Positions 1 to 11,700 of a stretch of DNA of 64,000 nucleotides are shown piece by piece (position 1 is the first letter of the stretch; each line of letters starts with the position of its first letter). Origin of the DNA: Nephromyces sp. MM_2019 (taxonomy: Eukaryota > Apicomplexa > Aconoidasida > Nephromycida). The stretch spans positions 25,573 through 89,572 of the forward strand of contig JADHZB010001414.1 in the NCBI GenBank assembly GCA_015657535.1, in the 5' to 3' direction. The notes under the pieces are model-generated. The model was not told the origin of the DNA and made no database searches. It was given only the letters and a program-made list of their open reading frames with translations. The position numbers and the translations under genes were made by a program.

Positions 1-2599
1 CCAAACCAGATTGTGGCCACTCGGAGAAATCTGCACACACAGCCTCCTCCAACCTGGTATAGGCTTCTTCCAGCCCCTTTAACTGTGCGTCATTCCTGAT
101 GCACCCTAGCAAAGCTTTGTAGATGCTCAACAGGGTTAGTTGATCTGAAGAGCATAAGTGTAGCTTCCCCTCTACCATTAGTTTCGTTAGCCTAGGTAGA
201 CAAAGCTGCAGTAGCTTAGCAGCCAAGCCAGCACTACTTTGAATAGCGGAGCTGCAGAGAGAGACGATGCTTAGAACTTCATTCGTAGAAAACGTGCTCA
301 GATTTTCTGATCGGATAAAGCTAGCTAGAGTCTCTAGGATAACGCGGGTTGTGTGTGCATTCGTTCTATCAAAGGGAAAGCAAAATATGACGGGCGAATA
401 GGAATATGCTAGACTTGAAGAAAGAGGACTGAAAGGCGAAGCGAAAGGTTGTATAGCTACTTGGTTATGAAGTAGTGGAGAGCGCTTCTTTTGTGAAGTC
501 AATGTTATTACAGAGGCTCCCGCACTTGAGGGGGGATCGTATATATCTGTGTGTGTGCGTTCTGGGAAAGCAAAAAGACGATGAAGCACCCCTGAAGAAG
601 TATGCGAAGGAGAAAATCGAGAGGAATACGCACAATATGCAGCTGAAGATGATGGAGGCATAAAGGGTACCAGAGGATACACCATCGTAGCAGCACTAAA
701 TGATTCTGAAGGCTTTACAATTTGGGAAAAGCCGAGAGATCTTAAACTACTACCCCAAGATTCATCTACTTTCAAAAGATCATTTCTCGCAGTAGAATAG
801 ATTGCAGCTAAAGCATTAGAGAGAGTATATGAATAAGCCGATGTCACCTTCAACTTATTGCCTGAAGAGCAAGTATATAAATCCTCGCTGGCAGCTTTTC
901 TAGCTTCGTGCGAGTTTTTCAAAGGAAGTGCGTATTTCTCAGGCAAAATCTCTCTATTAGAGAGAATTTGAAGATCGGCTATAGCAGGCCTTTTCATGTA
1001 GTAAGCTCCTTTGTTTTCGAGCTTTATAGCAGCATTTTTTTTCCCCTCTTCACCTCCACGGGCTACGCTAATGTGAGGGACATCAGTATTTTCCCCTTCA
1101 TATTTACTACCCACAAAATCCATCCCCTCAGCTCTTTCGCTGGTCATATTATCAGCCCCCCTAGTCTCTATTCTGGGGCCAAATTTTGTACCCCGTGGGT
1201 GCTCTCTCAACGACTCATTAGAGATTGAAATATCGAGCCAAGAAATGTTATTATCTCTCCCTCTACTTTGGATATTCATGTTACGAATGATTCTAGGTAA
1301 TAACGCTCTAGTGGAGTTCTCCCACCTCTTCTTATAAGAAAATTTCCTCAATAAACGGAGACCGATTATCTCAAAGAAGTTCACAGAGCTCAGATCTCCA
1401 GGTATAACTCTGTTAAGTAAGATAATGGGAGAGGAACCAGAATCGCTGCTAAAAGAGGGAGAAGAAAGCTTATTCTGGATGATTTGGCTGGTGGTAAATG
1501 TATTTTGGTAATGGAGGGATGAATTTGAAGAAAGTGAAGCTTGAAGATTTTCTCCTTCATGTGAAGACTGACGTGCAAGGATTTTTGTGGTAGCAATAAT
1601 CTCTGCAGTTATTACATTGAGATGCTCTTTGCTCATTGAATCTGTCGATGTAACACACACATTCTTAGATGAAGAAACGTGTGTTTTAGTTGGTTTTTCT
1701 GATGAAAATTCGTGTGAATCTAACTGTGAAGAGCTAGCTAATGCATCATTTCTGCCTATTTCTTCAACTTTCTCCCAATCTCCCAGTGAGGTTTTGAGAT
1801 GATTCTCAGAGGGTAATGCATCACCTAATAAGCAAGATGAAGACTTGCTGTCTTCTATAGAGTTAGTCTCTTCGCTGAGGGAGCTTGGAGGGGCACACAC
1901 CGAAATCGAGTTATTTAAGGCTTCTAAAGCTTCGCTTTCAACGTTTTCCAGGAACCTGAATTCATCGTGGTTATAAAGCCTGAAGAAAGTACTTATTAGC
2001 TTATCAAAGCTAGAATCGATGTCATGAGGATTTGGCGCCGATTTCGGGAAAGCTTTCACCTCCTCAAAGCTCCTGCAATCTATCGCACGCACTGAGTCAC
2101 TCTGCTGCCCTTTGTAGCTCCCTCCTGCATCTCCAAGAGAAGAGCGACACACTGAGAAAGACTGCAGAAAGTAAGCATTCCGACTTCGTGGTGAAAACTT
2201 TCCCTTATTTCCTTGAAGATGAGACATTTCTCCATTTTTTCTAGATTTTACCCCGAGTTTTGACAAAAAATACCCCCTCTTCATCAACAAAGACGAAGCA
2301 GTGAAGTGAGCAAGGATTGAACGGGGTTGCCGAGTAATCTTTCCCCCGATGATTGGATTGTTAGAAGAAGTGGTTTCTAGTGCTGTGTGCAAGCTCTTAA
2401 ACAGCCCAGAAACCCTATCAAAACTCCCCTGCGAAACCCTATTTGACAGCGATAAAAACAGTTGATTTTTGGGGCGAGGGGGGATTCTAGCCCCCCCCAG
2501 AAAGGAGAGGAAAGATTTTTCCCTTGAAGATATGAAGAAGCGATGATTTCTACCGATTTGGTTAAAGTTATTCCACATCACTCCGTAAGCTACAAGCAT
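1..2599 (-). CDS. Large hypothetical protein, possible helical-repeat (RAP/FASTK-like) mitochondrial protein; 3' end beyond window
   Basis: The minus strand is open without a stop from the ATG at 2599 to the window edge, about 866 codons, so the C-terminus is missing. An in-frame TAA lies 12 bases upstream of the ATG, which fixes the start. The first 60 residues are basic and hydroxylated with few acids (MLVAYGVMWNNFNQIGRNHR, then FFISSREKSF), as in a mitochondrial presequence. The middle is Ser/Asn-rich and low in conservation signals. A block near 1310-1400 (NFFEIIGLRLLRKF) and the last 110 codons read (NEVLSIVSLCSSAIQ, LTLLSIYKALLGCIRNDAQL) look like paired amphipathic helices. Such helices occur in heptatricopeptide/RAP proteins of apicomplexan mitochondria, but no RAP domain is visible here. 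Coding status is well supported by the uninterrupted frame; the family is a guess. It is divergent from the genes to its right. Confidence 0.6.
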   Translation of the reverse strand, partial: MLVAYGVMWNNFNQIGRNHRFFISSREKSFLSFLGGARIPPRPKNQLFLSLSNRVSQGSFDRVSGLFKSLHTALETTSSNNPIIGGKITRQPRSILAHFTASSLLMKRGYFLSKLGVKSRKNGEMSHLQGNKGKFSPRSRNAYFLQSFSVCRSSLGDAGGSYKGQQSDSVRAIDCRSFEEVKAFPKSAPNPHDIDSSFDKLISTFFRLYNHDEFRFLENVESEALEALNNSISVCAPPSSLSEETNSIEDSKSSSCLLGDALPSENHLKTSLGDWEKVEEIGRNDALASSSQLDSHEFSSEKPTKTHVSSSKNVCVTSTDSMSKEHLNVITAEIIATTKILARQSSHEGENLQASLSSNSSLHYQNTFTTSQIIQNKLSSPSFSSDSGSSPIILLNRVIPGDLSSVNFFEIIGLRLLRKFSYKKRWENSTRALLPRIIRNMNIQSRGRDNNISWLDISISNESLREHPRGTKFGPRIETRGADNMTSERAEGMDFVGSKYEGENTDVPHISVARGGEEGKKNAAIKLENKGAYYMKRPAIADLQILSNREILPEKYALPLKNSHEARKAASEDLYTCSSGNKLKVTSAYSYTLSNALAAIYSTARNDLLKVDESWGSSLRSLGFSQIVKPSESFSAATMVYPLVPFMPPSSSAAYCAYSSRFSPSHTSSGVLHRLFAFPERTHTDIYDPPSSAGASVITLTSQKKRSPLLHNQVAIQPFASPFSPLSSSLAYSYSPVIFCFPFDRTNAHTTRVILETLASFIRSENLSTFSTNEVLSIVSLCSSAIQSSAGLAAKLLQLCLPRLTKLMVEGKLHLCSSDQLTLLSIYKALLGCIRNDAQLKGLEEAYTRLEEAVCADFSEWPQSGL

Positions 2600-3591
2600 C
2601 GTAGCTTATTTGATAGCAATAAGCTTCATCAGTAGGAAGGGCTTTTTCCAAAAACACAGGTATAATCCTGAAGGTTTAACTGAGAAACCTCTTTTAGAAG
2701 AGGAAAACCGGAGAGGGGAACCACAGATTGCGTGTGTCGAGGCGAAGCAGCGTCCTTTGTTAAGATAGCTTCGCCTGCAAATGCACATACTTAAAATCTT
2801 CTCCTAGGCATGTACATTGAATAAAATTCACGCTGTTTTCTTGTTGTTTAATCGATAAAACTCCACAAAAATCTTCAACTCCTGATGCAGCAAAATATTC
2901 CCTGCAGTGGAAATGGCTCGCACCACTCGTTCAGAAGGAAATACACGGTTTTTTGGATGCGTGCGTGTGTATATGTAACAACAGTATCACGATCATTATA
3001 TAGGGAGAATGGCAACACACGCCAAACACTAGTTGAAGCTGTTTCTTCATATATTCTAGTTGAAGCTGATTCTTCACACACTACATAAAGCACCTCTCTT
3101 CATACACTACACACGAATAAGCAAAAAAAAGACATTTCACCTCCTTTCAGCACAAATTTTTTTATTATCCCCCCCTTACCTAACCGTAGGTGATAATTGA
3201 TATCCTTCTCCTACTAAATGCCTATGCAGGGCATACTATCAGGATGTAAAGGTAGAGCACTGCATAGACTTTAATAGAAGAAATCTTTTACAGGAGGAAA
3301 CGAGGCATAGAGTTTGATAAGAAATCCAAACGGAAGGTGAAGTAGATGATATTAAGCAGATGTGATGAAACTGCAAAGACAAATGCCGTGAAGAAGCAGA
3401 ATATTTTGGAAAATGCATTGTCATTACATCAAATTTGAGAGAATCTGCTAAAATCAGCGTAAAGTAGAAAATGACATAGCTGAACTGCCCGATAATCCTG
3501 TGAAATTAAAGTGCAAATTCCTCAAATAAAAACGTGAAGCCTTTGGAATGCGTGTGGAAAATACAAAGAAGTAGAAGATATGAAGCCTCAC

Positions 3592-3735
3592 ACACATCTT
3601 CATGGAAGATATAAAGGGGTAGAGGTTATTATACTTCGTACACATCTTCATGGAAAATATAAAGGGGTAGAGGTTATTATACTTCGTACACATCTTCATG
3701 GAAAATATAAAGGGGTAGAGATTATTATACCTCAC
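3592..3735. repeat. 48-bp tandem repeat, three copies
   Basis: Three head-to-tail copies of a 48-bp unit begin at 3592, 3640 and 3688, with a partial fourth after 3735. Copies 1 and 2 differ at one base (gaagat/gaaaat) and copy 3 carries a few changes at its end. Because 48 is a multiple of three, the array is open on both strands: plus reads a repeated 16-residue unit containing HLHGKYKGVE, minus reads a unit containing KYNNLYPFIFSMKM. No promoter or partner exons point to translation. Confidence 0.85.
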
Positions 3736-3964
3736 ACACATCCCCGTGGCCGCGATTGGAGGAGGGAGAAAGTTGCCTTCACAAAAAGCCTTCCCAATCA
3801 TCCCGTAGAAATGACAAGCTCGCGACACGCCAACATCGCTGGGCCATCAATTCTTCATGTTTCTGGTTTTGCAGAGTTGAAGATGGGTGCTTTGAAAGAT
3901 TAAAATCTACGCAGCATGCCGAGGGATAAAAGCTAGTCGTCGGTATTCATGTTAGCTAGCGTGT

Positions 3965-4110
3965 GCTATCGGCTTGGGTATACTGTGTATGTATATGTGT
4001 GTGTGCTGGTGTGTACCTATGTGTTTGTGGATGTGTTGTGTGTGCGTGTGCTGGTATGTGTGAGTGTGCTTTGTGTGTCCGTGCCTGTGTTTGTGTGCGT
4101 GTATGTGTGG
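3965..4110 (+). repeat. Imperfect TG-rich simple repeat
   Basis: About 145 bases dominated by tgtgtg interrupted by single-base changes. It is open in two plus-strand frames with Cys/Val-rich translations, which is what this composition gives by itself, so no gene is called. Confidence 0.8.
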
Positions 4111-5135
4111 CAGTTCAGCAAACTTTTGCAGGTTACAGATTGCAAGCTTATGGAAGTATCATAGCCTTTAAAAGTAAAAAATGCGTCAAATGCTCAAACT
4201 GAATCAGAAAATAAAATAAATTTGTCATCTTTTGGTTGATTGCTAGGATCTACGCTACCAGCTTTCGCTGAGCAAGTGATCAGGCTAATACACGCACACA
4301 TATACCAATATACTCTTCTTTAGATGCTCGTTACAGCAAGCATACCAAGCTAGCAGGTAATTAACTGGTCTTGCTGCTATAGAGTTACCACACACACTTA
4401 AGACTTTATTTTCAGTGCATAGATATGCTATTTCGCCCTTAAGTTTATCGTATTTTCTTGAAGATAATAACACCGGGTAGACGCACACAGTGCTGCCCTA
4501 CAGTGGGTAGACTTTTTTCTGTGTGCGTGTGTGTGTGTCTTCATGTGCGTGTCCATTTCCGTGTGTAAACTAAATTATCAGCTGATCGCTTCATGTGTGT
4601 GTGTGTGTTCATGTGCGCGTCCATTTGCGCTCGTAAACTTAACTATCACCTTATTGCTTCAACTGTGTGTGCGCATACCATTGCATGCGTACTCATGTGT
4701 ATGTCTGCACGTTAGTATATGTATGTTATGCGATACCTGCATAAACACGTGCGCGAATATACATCTCACTAGGTATGTGTACGTTACTATCTGGGGGAAC
4801 CTATCTTTTAACGCGTAGTATCTATGGATAGACTTGAATGTGCGTGTGCGCGGCGTCCAATTATTCCAAATAAAGCACACTTTTCCCATATCTTCACCCG
4901 CCTAGTATCATCAACTTCAAACCATCTCTCAATGGTGAGCTGTGCTGGCTTCTGCTGGGCGAAATTCAACGGGAATCTCTCAAAAGCACGCAAATAGCAA
5001 TGCAGGCTTCTTCCTTCGCCTCCACTTTGATGTCGTCTCCGGTGAGAAGCTTTCTAGTTTCATCAATTTTTGTTGCACCAGCAGCATCAGTCATGAATAT
5101 CGCGCTACTGTGCGAATATTAGTCGGGCAAAGGTT

Positions 5136-5628
5136 CTAAAACCTGAAATCTCCACGTGTCTTCCTAAGGATGAGGATGACGACAACGAGGAAGATGATGA
5201 TGCAAGTAAGAAAGCCCCCTGCGATAAGCAATTCTTCCAGTATGAAGATTGAGCTCAAATCTCTATCCTTGCCTTGAAACTGAGGTTTTTTGTCCTAGTG
5301 ATTCTCCAAAGGGGTGTCTCCACCAATTCTAATTTCCCAAACACTTACTTTGGACAAAGCTGAGGCAGTGGAAGACGGAAAAAATAGGAAATTGAGTGGA
5401 AAATAATGAAGCGAAGCTCTCTTTTGCTGTGTATTACTACCAGTACCAAGACGAGAAGCAAAGGCTACTCTCTTGAAAATTGCTAAAGTTGGAATAGTTT
5501 TTCAAACAGGTCCCAGCTGAATCCTGTACATAAACAATTGGGGGGTTTGCGTTATAAATATGAGGATTCATGTGAAAACGGAGACTCTTACCTGCCGATT
5601 TCTCATTATCTAGAAGGATTTGTTCCAT
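5136..5628 (-). CDS. Small single-pass membrane protein, unrecognised, three exons
   Basis: Proposed exons are 5592-5628, 5349-5482 and 5136-5294 on the minus strand. Donors are gtaaga and gtaagt, acceptors are ctttag and cactag; phases match at both junctions, giving about 109 aa. Exon 1 encodes MEQILLDNEKSA, directly after an in-frame TAG. Exon 2 is basic and aromatic (SLHYFPLNFLFFPSS). Exon 3 contains a clear membrane helix (GGFLTCIIIFLVVVILIL) followed by a short basic tail, KTRGDFRF, and a TAG stop. An alternative exon 3 acceptor (cctcag) at 5280 would shorten the protein by five residues. The 54-bp and 109-bp introns are short. The gene is head-to-head with the TFIIIC-like gene, with 159 bases between start codons. 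No family is recognised; the short first exon is the weakest part. Confidence 0.45.
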
Positions 5629-5787
5629 CTATTTCATCCTGCCTCTTCTTGAACCCCCCCTCATCTTTTTTCCATTCTGGAGAAAGAGATTTTCTCATTT
5701 TTTGAACCGCATAATCGTCCTCACCTATGCTTTCAATCATTCGTTATTACATCTTCATATGTATTATCCACACATCGCCCCCCTCCC

Positions 5788-8700
5788 ATGGCATACCAAG
5801 CAGCTGTCACCAGCAATAAATCATGCGCATTGCTAGACTTTAAAGAATGCCTCAAACTCCCTCTGAACGGTGAGCTTCATAGTGTTTACGGCAAGAAGTT
5901 GAACCCGGAAGGCTCATCGAGGCCGGGAACTGGCGATCACTCCGCTTCCTCTTCTTCCTTTCCACCTGCTTCTAATTCTATTTCTTCACTAGAAAATGTT
6001 ACCTCACTCAATTTTGAGTCGCATTCATCTAGAGGGGGGAGTATACTATGGTCACAGGATCATCGAATAGCTCTTGTTTCTAATCAGTCTATACTCATTG
6101 TGTGCGCGCAAACGGCAAGTTTGAAGCTGCTTGAGCAGCATAAAGCGGCGATAAAACAAAAAAGCGTTTTGTGCGCCGAAGAATCTACATTTACCGATGA
6201 TCAAAAGAGAGAAGAAGCGGAGTCTACAAATTATGTATCGAAGCGGAAAGATGCCGCCTTTACAAAAATCGAGTCTGCTTTGTCGAAAGACGGCCGCACG
6301 CGTCGCTCGGATGATGGAAAGCAGAATGAGATTGAACAAATGTTCGAAGTTGAGAGTAAGCGCGGCGAGGGAGAAGAGACGAGAATCAAAAATGGATGCG
6401 GGAGAGTTGAGAGTTTTCAAAAGCAAACCAAAGGTAAGCGAGGGGGGATTGAAGATGAGGGATATAACTGCGCCAGTGGCGAGCAAAATGACGGATGTAA
6501 TGTTGATTTTTTGATGGATTTTTCCAATAATCAAGATGATGCAGTAAATGCAAAATACCGCGGATCCAATATTGATAGCCTAAATCTTAAGAAACAGGAA
6601 AAAAAAAAAAATTGTCCCGAATTTAATAAAGAGGATCCCTCCCTCTTTTCAGGTAGAAATCTCTCGAATCGCTTACCTTCTCTTGATTTTTTGAACGAAT
6701 ATATCTCCTCACTTTCAAATCCTCATGGCATGCAAGATTGGTATAGGGGAAGCATCCATCTCACAAATTCGACCGCCGTAGACATTGGTAGATACGAAGC
6801 GCTTGTTAGCGAGACAATGAGAGAGGTAGCCAAGCAATGCACCTCGAAAACCTCAAACTTGCCTTTTGAGATCTCTCAGTGGAGTACGGGAAACGTTGGA
6901 AACTCCTTGACTGCACACCAAGGAGGGGGGGATGTTGACTTATATTTTTTCAAAGATACAGAATTGAGCAAAACTGCAAAAGAGCACGAAACGAAGAGGA
7001 GAAAGATTTCAACGAAAGAGAAGAGGATGGAAAAAATCCCGATTTATGATAAAGTTAGCAACAAAAAAGTGAGATTTCCTTCCTTCACATGTGAGCCTAG
7101 TCACAGGTACAGTGGGTTGCTCGTGTCTCTTTGTAATTTTTGTGAAAATTGCTTATGTTTCTGGGAGGAGGGGTTTTTTCACGGATTTTTCTGTTGAAGG
7201 ATTTTTCATGCAAGAAGCTGGGCGATTTGAAGATTGTGTGCGAATCTCTGCATAAACTGTCATTTTGTCTGCAATTTTGTAGCCATCTCGGTGGGGGGCG
7301 AGTTTGTGTCAATTTATATGTATTTTTGGGAAGTGATGGGTTTATAAAGGGAAGAAATGGGATATTTTTTTGAGTAGATGAAGCAGGTTAAGGGAGTTAT
7401 GTTTCATTTTTTAACTTAATCAGGTTTTCTTTTAGGAATTTCTTGCAGTTTTTGAGCTTTTTTTTGGGATTTTCTTATACTTTGAATTCTTAAACTTTCC
7501 ATGTCTTGATTTTCTCCCAAATACTCGGCATTTTCTTGTTTTGTTTGATTGTTTTCCGAAATTCTAGTATTCCACAAATACTGGTGTGATATTACCATTA
7601 ATTTCTTGGAAATATACTGTTTTTTCTTCCAAAAAGCGCTATTTTTTCCTCTAAAAAGTGCTATTTTTGTATATTTTAGAGAGAAGCTTATAACCTGCGA
7701 TATATTTAAAGTGTTCTTATCTGCACTCGATTTTTTCAGTACTGAAAAATGTTGAAAGGTTTTGTTACAGACTGGTGAATCCCTGAAATTTAATGGGATT
7801 TTTTTTCCTTATTTTTGGTTTAAGGACGCAAACAATATACACGTCACACAGGTACGCGCACACACACAGGTGCATGCACATACGCTCACACACAAACACA
7901 CACATACAGATAAAGTCAAACTCTTCGCTTTTTTGTTGTGTATCTTTAGCTTTTCTTGCGCTGCTTGGACTCCCCCTCTGGCGTTGTCAACCCAAAATAT
8001 TTCGTCTTCCCCACCCAAAAAGTGGATAGCAAATACGTGTGCTGATGCCATCAAAAGAGGGTTAAATGATGAAATGTGTGCAAACCCCGGCGGTTTAAAT
8101 ACTCAGGAGTTACGCTGCTGCTTAGGAACTTCCACTCGTGATGGCGTTATTAAGATTTGGAATCATGCCGACGATTGGCCCTTCTACCAAGTATGTAGGC
8201 TTTAAAACCGTATACTCAATGAACTACATACACATAAATCTGCATGAGCTGATATATGGTACCTGTATGTGCTTGCTTCCACTCGATTACATGTGTGTGT
8301 GTGTGTGTTCGGGTGTTCTGACTGTGTGCAGTTCACACAGACTGTTTTGTAGTACTTGTGTGCGGTCGCTTTTACTCGCTTACATCAGTGTGTGTGCTGG
8401 CAGGGTGCAATTCACACACACTATTTTTTACAGGTATGAAAATGCTCACTCACACGTTAAATGTGCGTACAGATGCACACACTTTAGAGCATCCTCTGCG
8501 TTGTTTAAAAATAGCTGTCTTCTTCATTTTTTTCAGTACTCTAGTGTGAATTTAGAGGAATCTTTATATACGCAAGAACTTAAGTAGCTTAACTCTGTTG
8601 TATGCCATTGTGTGTGCGTGTGTGTGTTTAAACTTTAAGGGAAAAAACTTACCAATTTGGTTTTATCTATTGATACACTATAGGGTGTGCATTTTACCTC

Positions 8701-11700
8701 AATCACCATTTCTTTTTGGCTTTGAATGATAGAATTGGCGCTTCTATTCTACTCTGTGTGTGTGAATGACTTGATGAAGATAGAACTTTGAAAGTACACA
8801 ATTCGCGATTTTAGTTCTTTTATTTGCTCTTTAAACCGAAGTATGAACAGATTATCAAATATCTCTCATTAGATGTATATTTTTTCCTAAAAGTAGATAT
8901 CATAAAGTTTTCTCTACACTTATATTTTGTGGTACCAATAGTGCTCCCACAAAATCAATGAATTGGGCACTCTTTTCGCTTTTTTGCATCTCCTCTTCTT
9001 ACCAATGGCAGTAAACATATCCAAACACATACGCAGCCAAGTTAAATCTCTACTTATATCTGGACATAAGCCTCCTGTACATATACTACTCGCTCCCTTT
9101 TTTTTTCTTGATTTTTTCTCAGGCCCAGGTAGTTTGTGACATCACCAGAATCTGGCACAAACATCTTTTGGAATGCCTACTTTCAGACCTGCAAGGAGTT
9201 ATACGACGCCATCCTTTTCAAGTTCTTCAGTTTACTCATATTCAAAGAGGTAAAAAATCTCCTCAAATATCAGAAAAGAGGAAAAAAATGACGGCGAAAT
9301 ATCGTAAATTTCATCATTTTCATTTTACAAATTCCGAGTTTTCTCATTCTGAATGCTCTCCGAAACGCAAAGGTTCATCCTTTTCCTCCCAGTTTTTTTC
9401 AAGAAGCGCTAATGATGATGTTGGCTCTCCCTCAAGTAGCTATTCTCTTTTAGACGATGCTGGTTGTTTAATGCTATCTGGAGATGTGAAGATGCGACGT
9501 TTAAGCGTATTAGAGCTGTTAATAACCTTTGAAGATCATGAAGCCTTTATGAGGAGTTTTTTTCATCTTCATGAGCCTTTCATTGCTTTTTCACCAAACT
9601 GCTTAACTGTGTCTACTAGTGACTTTAATCGTTCGCCAGGAGGGTTAAGACATGGGCAATTGTATGAAGAAGAATCAAAAGGAGCGGCATCAGTTTCGGG
9701 AAACTCAGACAAGGCGCCTCCTTTTGGTGAAGATAAAGAAGCAAAAGAAAATTATCTTCTTCCTCAAGGGGCTACGGCCCGCGAGCCAGAAAAGGGGGAA
9801 TTTCCAGGTAACTCCTCACAAGAGAAGCCTTCATCCTCTCATGTATACTCGTCGTGTGTGTGCGTGGTTGCATGGGGTTCTTGGGTGACTCTGTGGTTGC
9901 TGTCGAATGAGCCCACAGTCTTTGATTTTTCTGAGGGAGAATGCAGTAGTGCTGTTAAAGCTTCGGAAAAAGAAAATGCTTTTTCCTCTCTCCCCAATGA
10001 GGGTGAAGATTTGAGTAATTGCCACGCGTATGCAGCGCCCATCTCTCACCTTGATGATACTTCTGAAAAGGCATCTAAAGATAGTGAGGCACGATTAAGC
10101 TTTAAAAATCGTGAGGTTAGCAACGCTGGCAAAGCCTCTTTTAGCTCTGTAGAAGAACCCAAAGCAAATCCTGCTCACACACAGAGAAGAGGGAAACAAG
10201 CTTTTTCGGACAGCCTTTTGAACAACAACTTGAGCCCTGCGAATACCTGTAATGACGAGGGTTTTAGAAGAGAAGAGGAATCCTCTGATTCCGCGAAAGA
10301 GTTCGACGTAAGCCATCTGAGGAATGCAATAAACTTTTTAAGTGCGAAAAAAGGCGATTTCTCATTGCATAAACTGAGTGAAGGTTATCAAAGTTTGAAG
10401 GAAACATCATCTTGCTTACACACTTACCCGCTAGCGTGTGTATCAGTTTCTATGCTTCACTCATCGGAAGGAGGAAACTGCTCTTCTCAACTGAAGGCAA
10501 AAAATTCATCAAATGATGCAAAATCTTCACCGAATTCTGGTAGTAGGGGGAGGGGGGGTATACCAAAGGAGGCTAGGAAAAGGAGCAGCCCCAGAAGCCG
10601 AGGGAATTCTGGTGGTATTAGGGCAGGTATGCCAAAGGAGGTTAGAGAAAGCAGACACACAGAAAACCTAGAGAGTTCTGAAGGTAGGAAACAAAATGAA
10701 ACTATCGAATCGCAACTTCCACCAGTTAATAATATTAGGATTTCAGCCATTGATGGTGCGAGTGCAGGGCAAGAAGCTTGCGATGATTCTAGCAGGATAG
10801 TGGATTCTTCACTAAATGCGAATATCACTGCTCCTCTCCCAGCTAAAAGAAGAAGGAAGCCTTCTATAGCTCATGACGGCGAACCCCCAGTTTTAAAACG
10901 AACAATCCTGCAACCTATCGATGCAAATGAAGGCCTTACCACATCGAAACCTACCAAAACCCCTAAAAATCTTCCTCCTTGGGAGGGTGAAAAAGAGGAA
11001 AAGCCATTGAATATTACATATGTATCTGTTTCTCCTTTGCAGCGATACACTGGAAGACCTTCTGATGTCTTTTCGCCATCCAAAATATCACAGCGTAGTA
11101 GTTTCGTTTTAAACTCGTCGAATAAGTCGAAAAATCGCTCGTCCTCAGTGGCTGAATTTTCCGAAAAAGAGGCATCCTCCGAGATTTCTCCTCCCTCCCT
11201 AGAGGAGGAAGCGTTATGGGGATTGTGTGTGGTTCTATTGGGCTTATCGAATGGCTCGGTTTTCGCTTTCTCGCTGAAGCTGTGCTTAAGTTTTCAGTTT
11301 AATACTCTAAATGATGCAAAATTTGAGGGTTTTGGTTATTCCAGTGGTAACTTAGGTATACTCTTGAGACGTGTAACGTTGACTAGTCCAAAAATGATCT
11401 TCTCGGGCAATGGATGTGGGGTTACAGGCTTGAAGATAGACTCCTCCTGGGGCTCAATGGAAAAGCATGAAAGTAGAGGATTTGATAGCGAGTTAAGAGC
11501 TTTTTCTTCTAATAAACGAGTCAAAAGTCACTCCCACTCCGATAGCGATGATTCTGGTGTACTCAATGATTCCTTTCATTCGTATTCTTCATTTGAAGAT
11601 TCTTCCTGCAACGGATCGGAAGGAATCCTCAATATCGAAAATCAAGAAGAAAAGAAGCTTAATCAAAGTTTTTCAGCGGAAGAGGAGGTAAATTTGGATA

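Larger units (their letters stand above)
2600..5135. other. Intergenic region with TG tracts and tandem repeats
   Basis: No supported gene. It holds two 27-base direct repeats near 3027-3085, a 48-bp tandem repeat at 3592-3735, a TG-rich stretch at 3965-4110, and two diverged TG-rich copies near 4515-4665. The minus-strand stretch near 4850-4990 reads like protein (PLNFAQQKPAQLTIERWFEV) but has no convincing splice partners. The left gene (minus) and the following genes probably have promoters here. Confidence 0.5.

Noticed and set aside
3592..3735. CRISPR-like array
   Set aside because: Units are contiguous with no unique spacers, and the context is eukaryotic.
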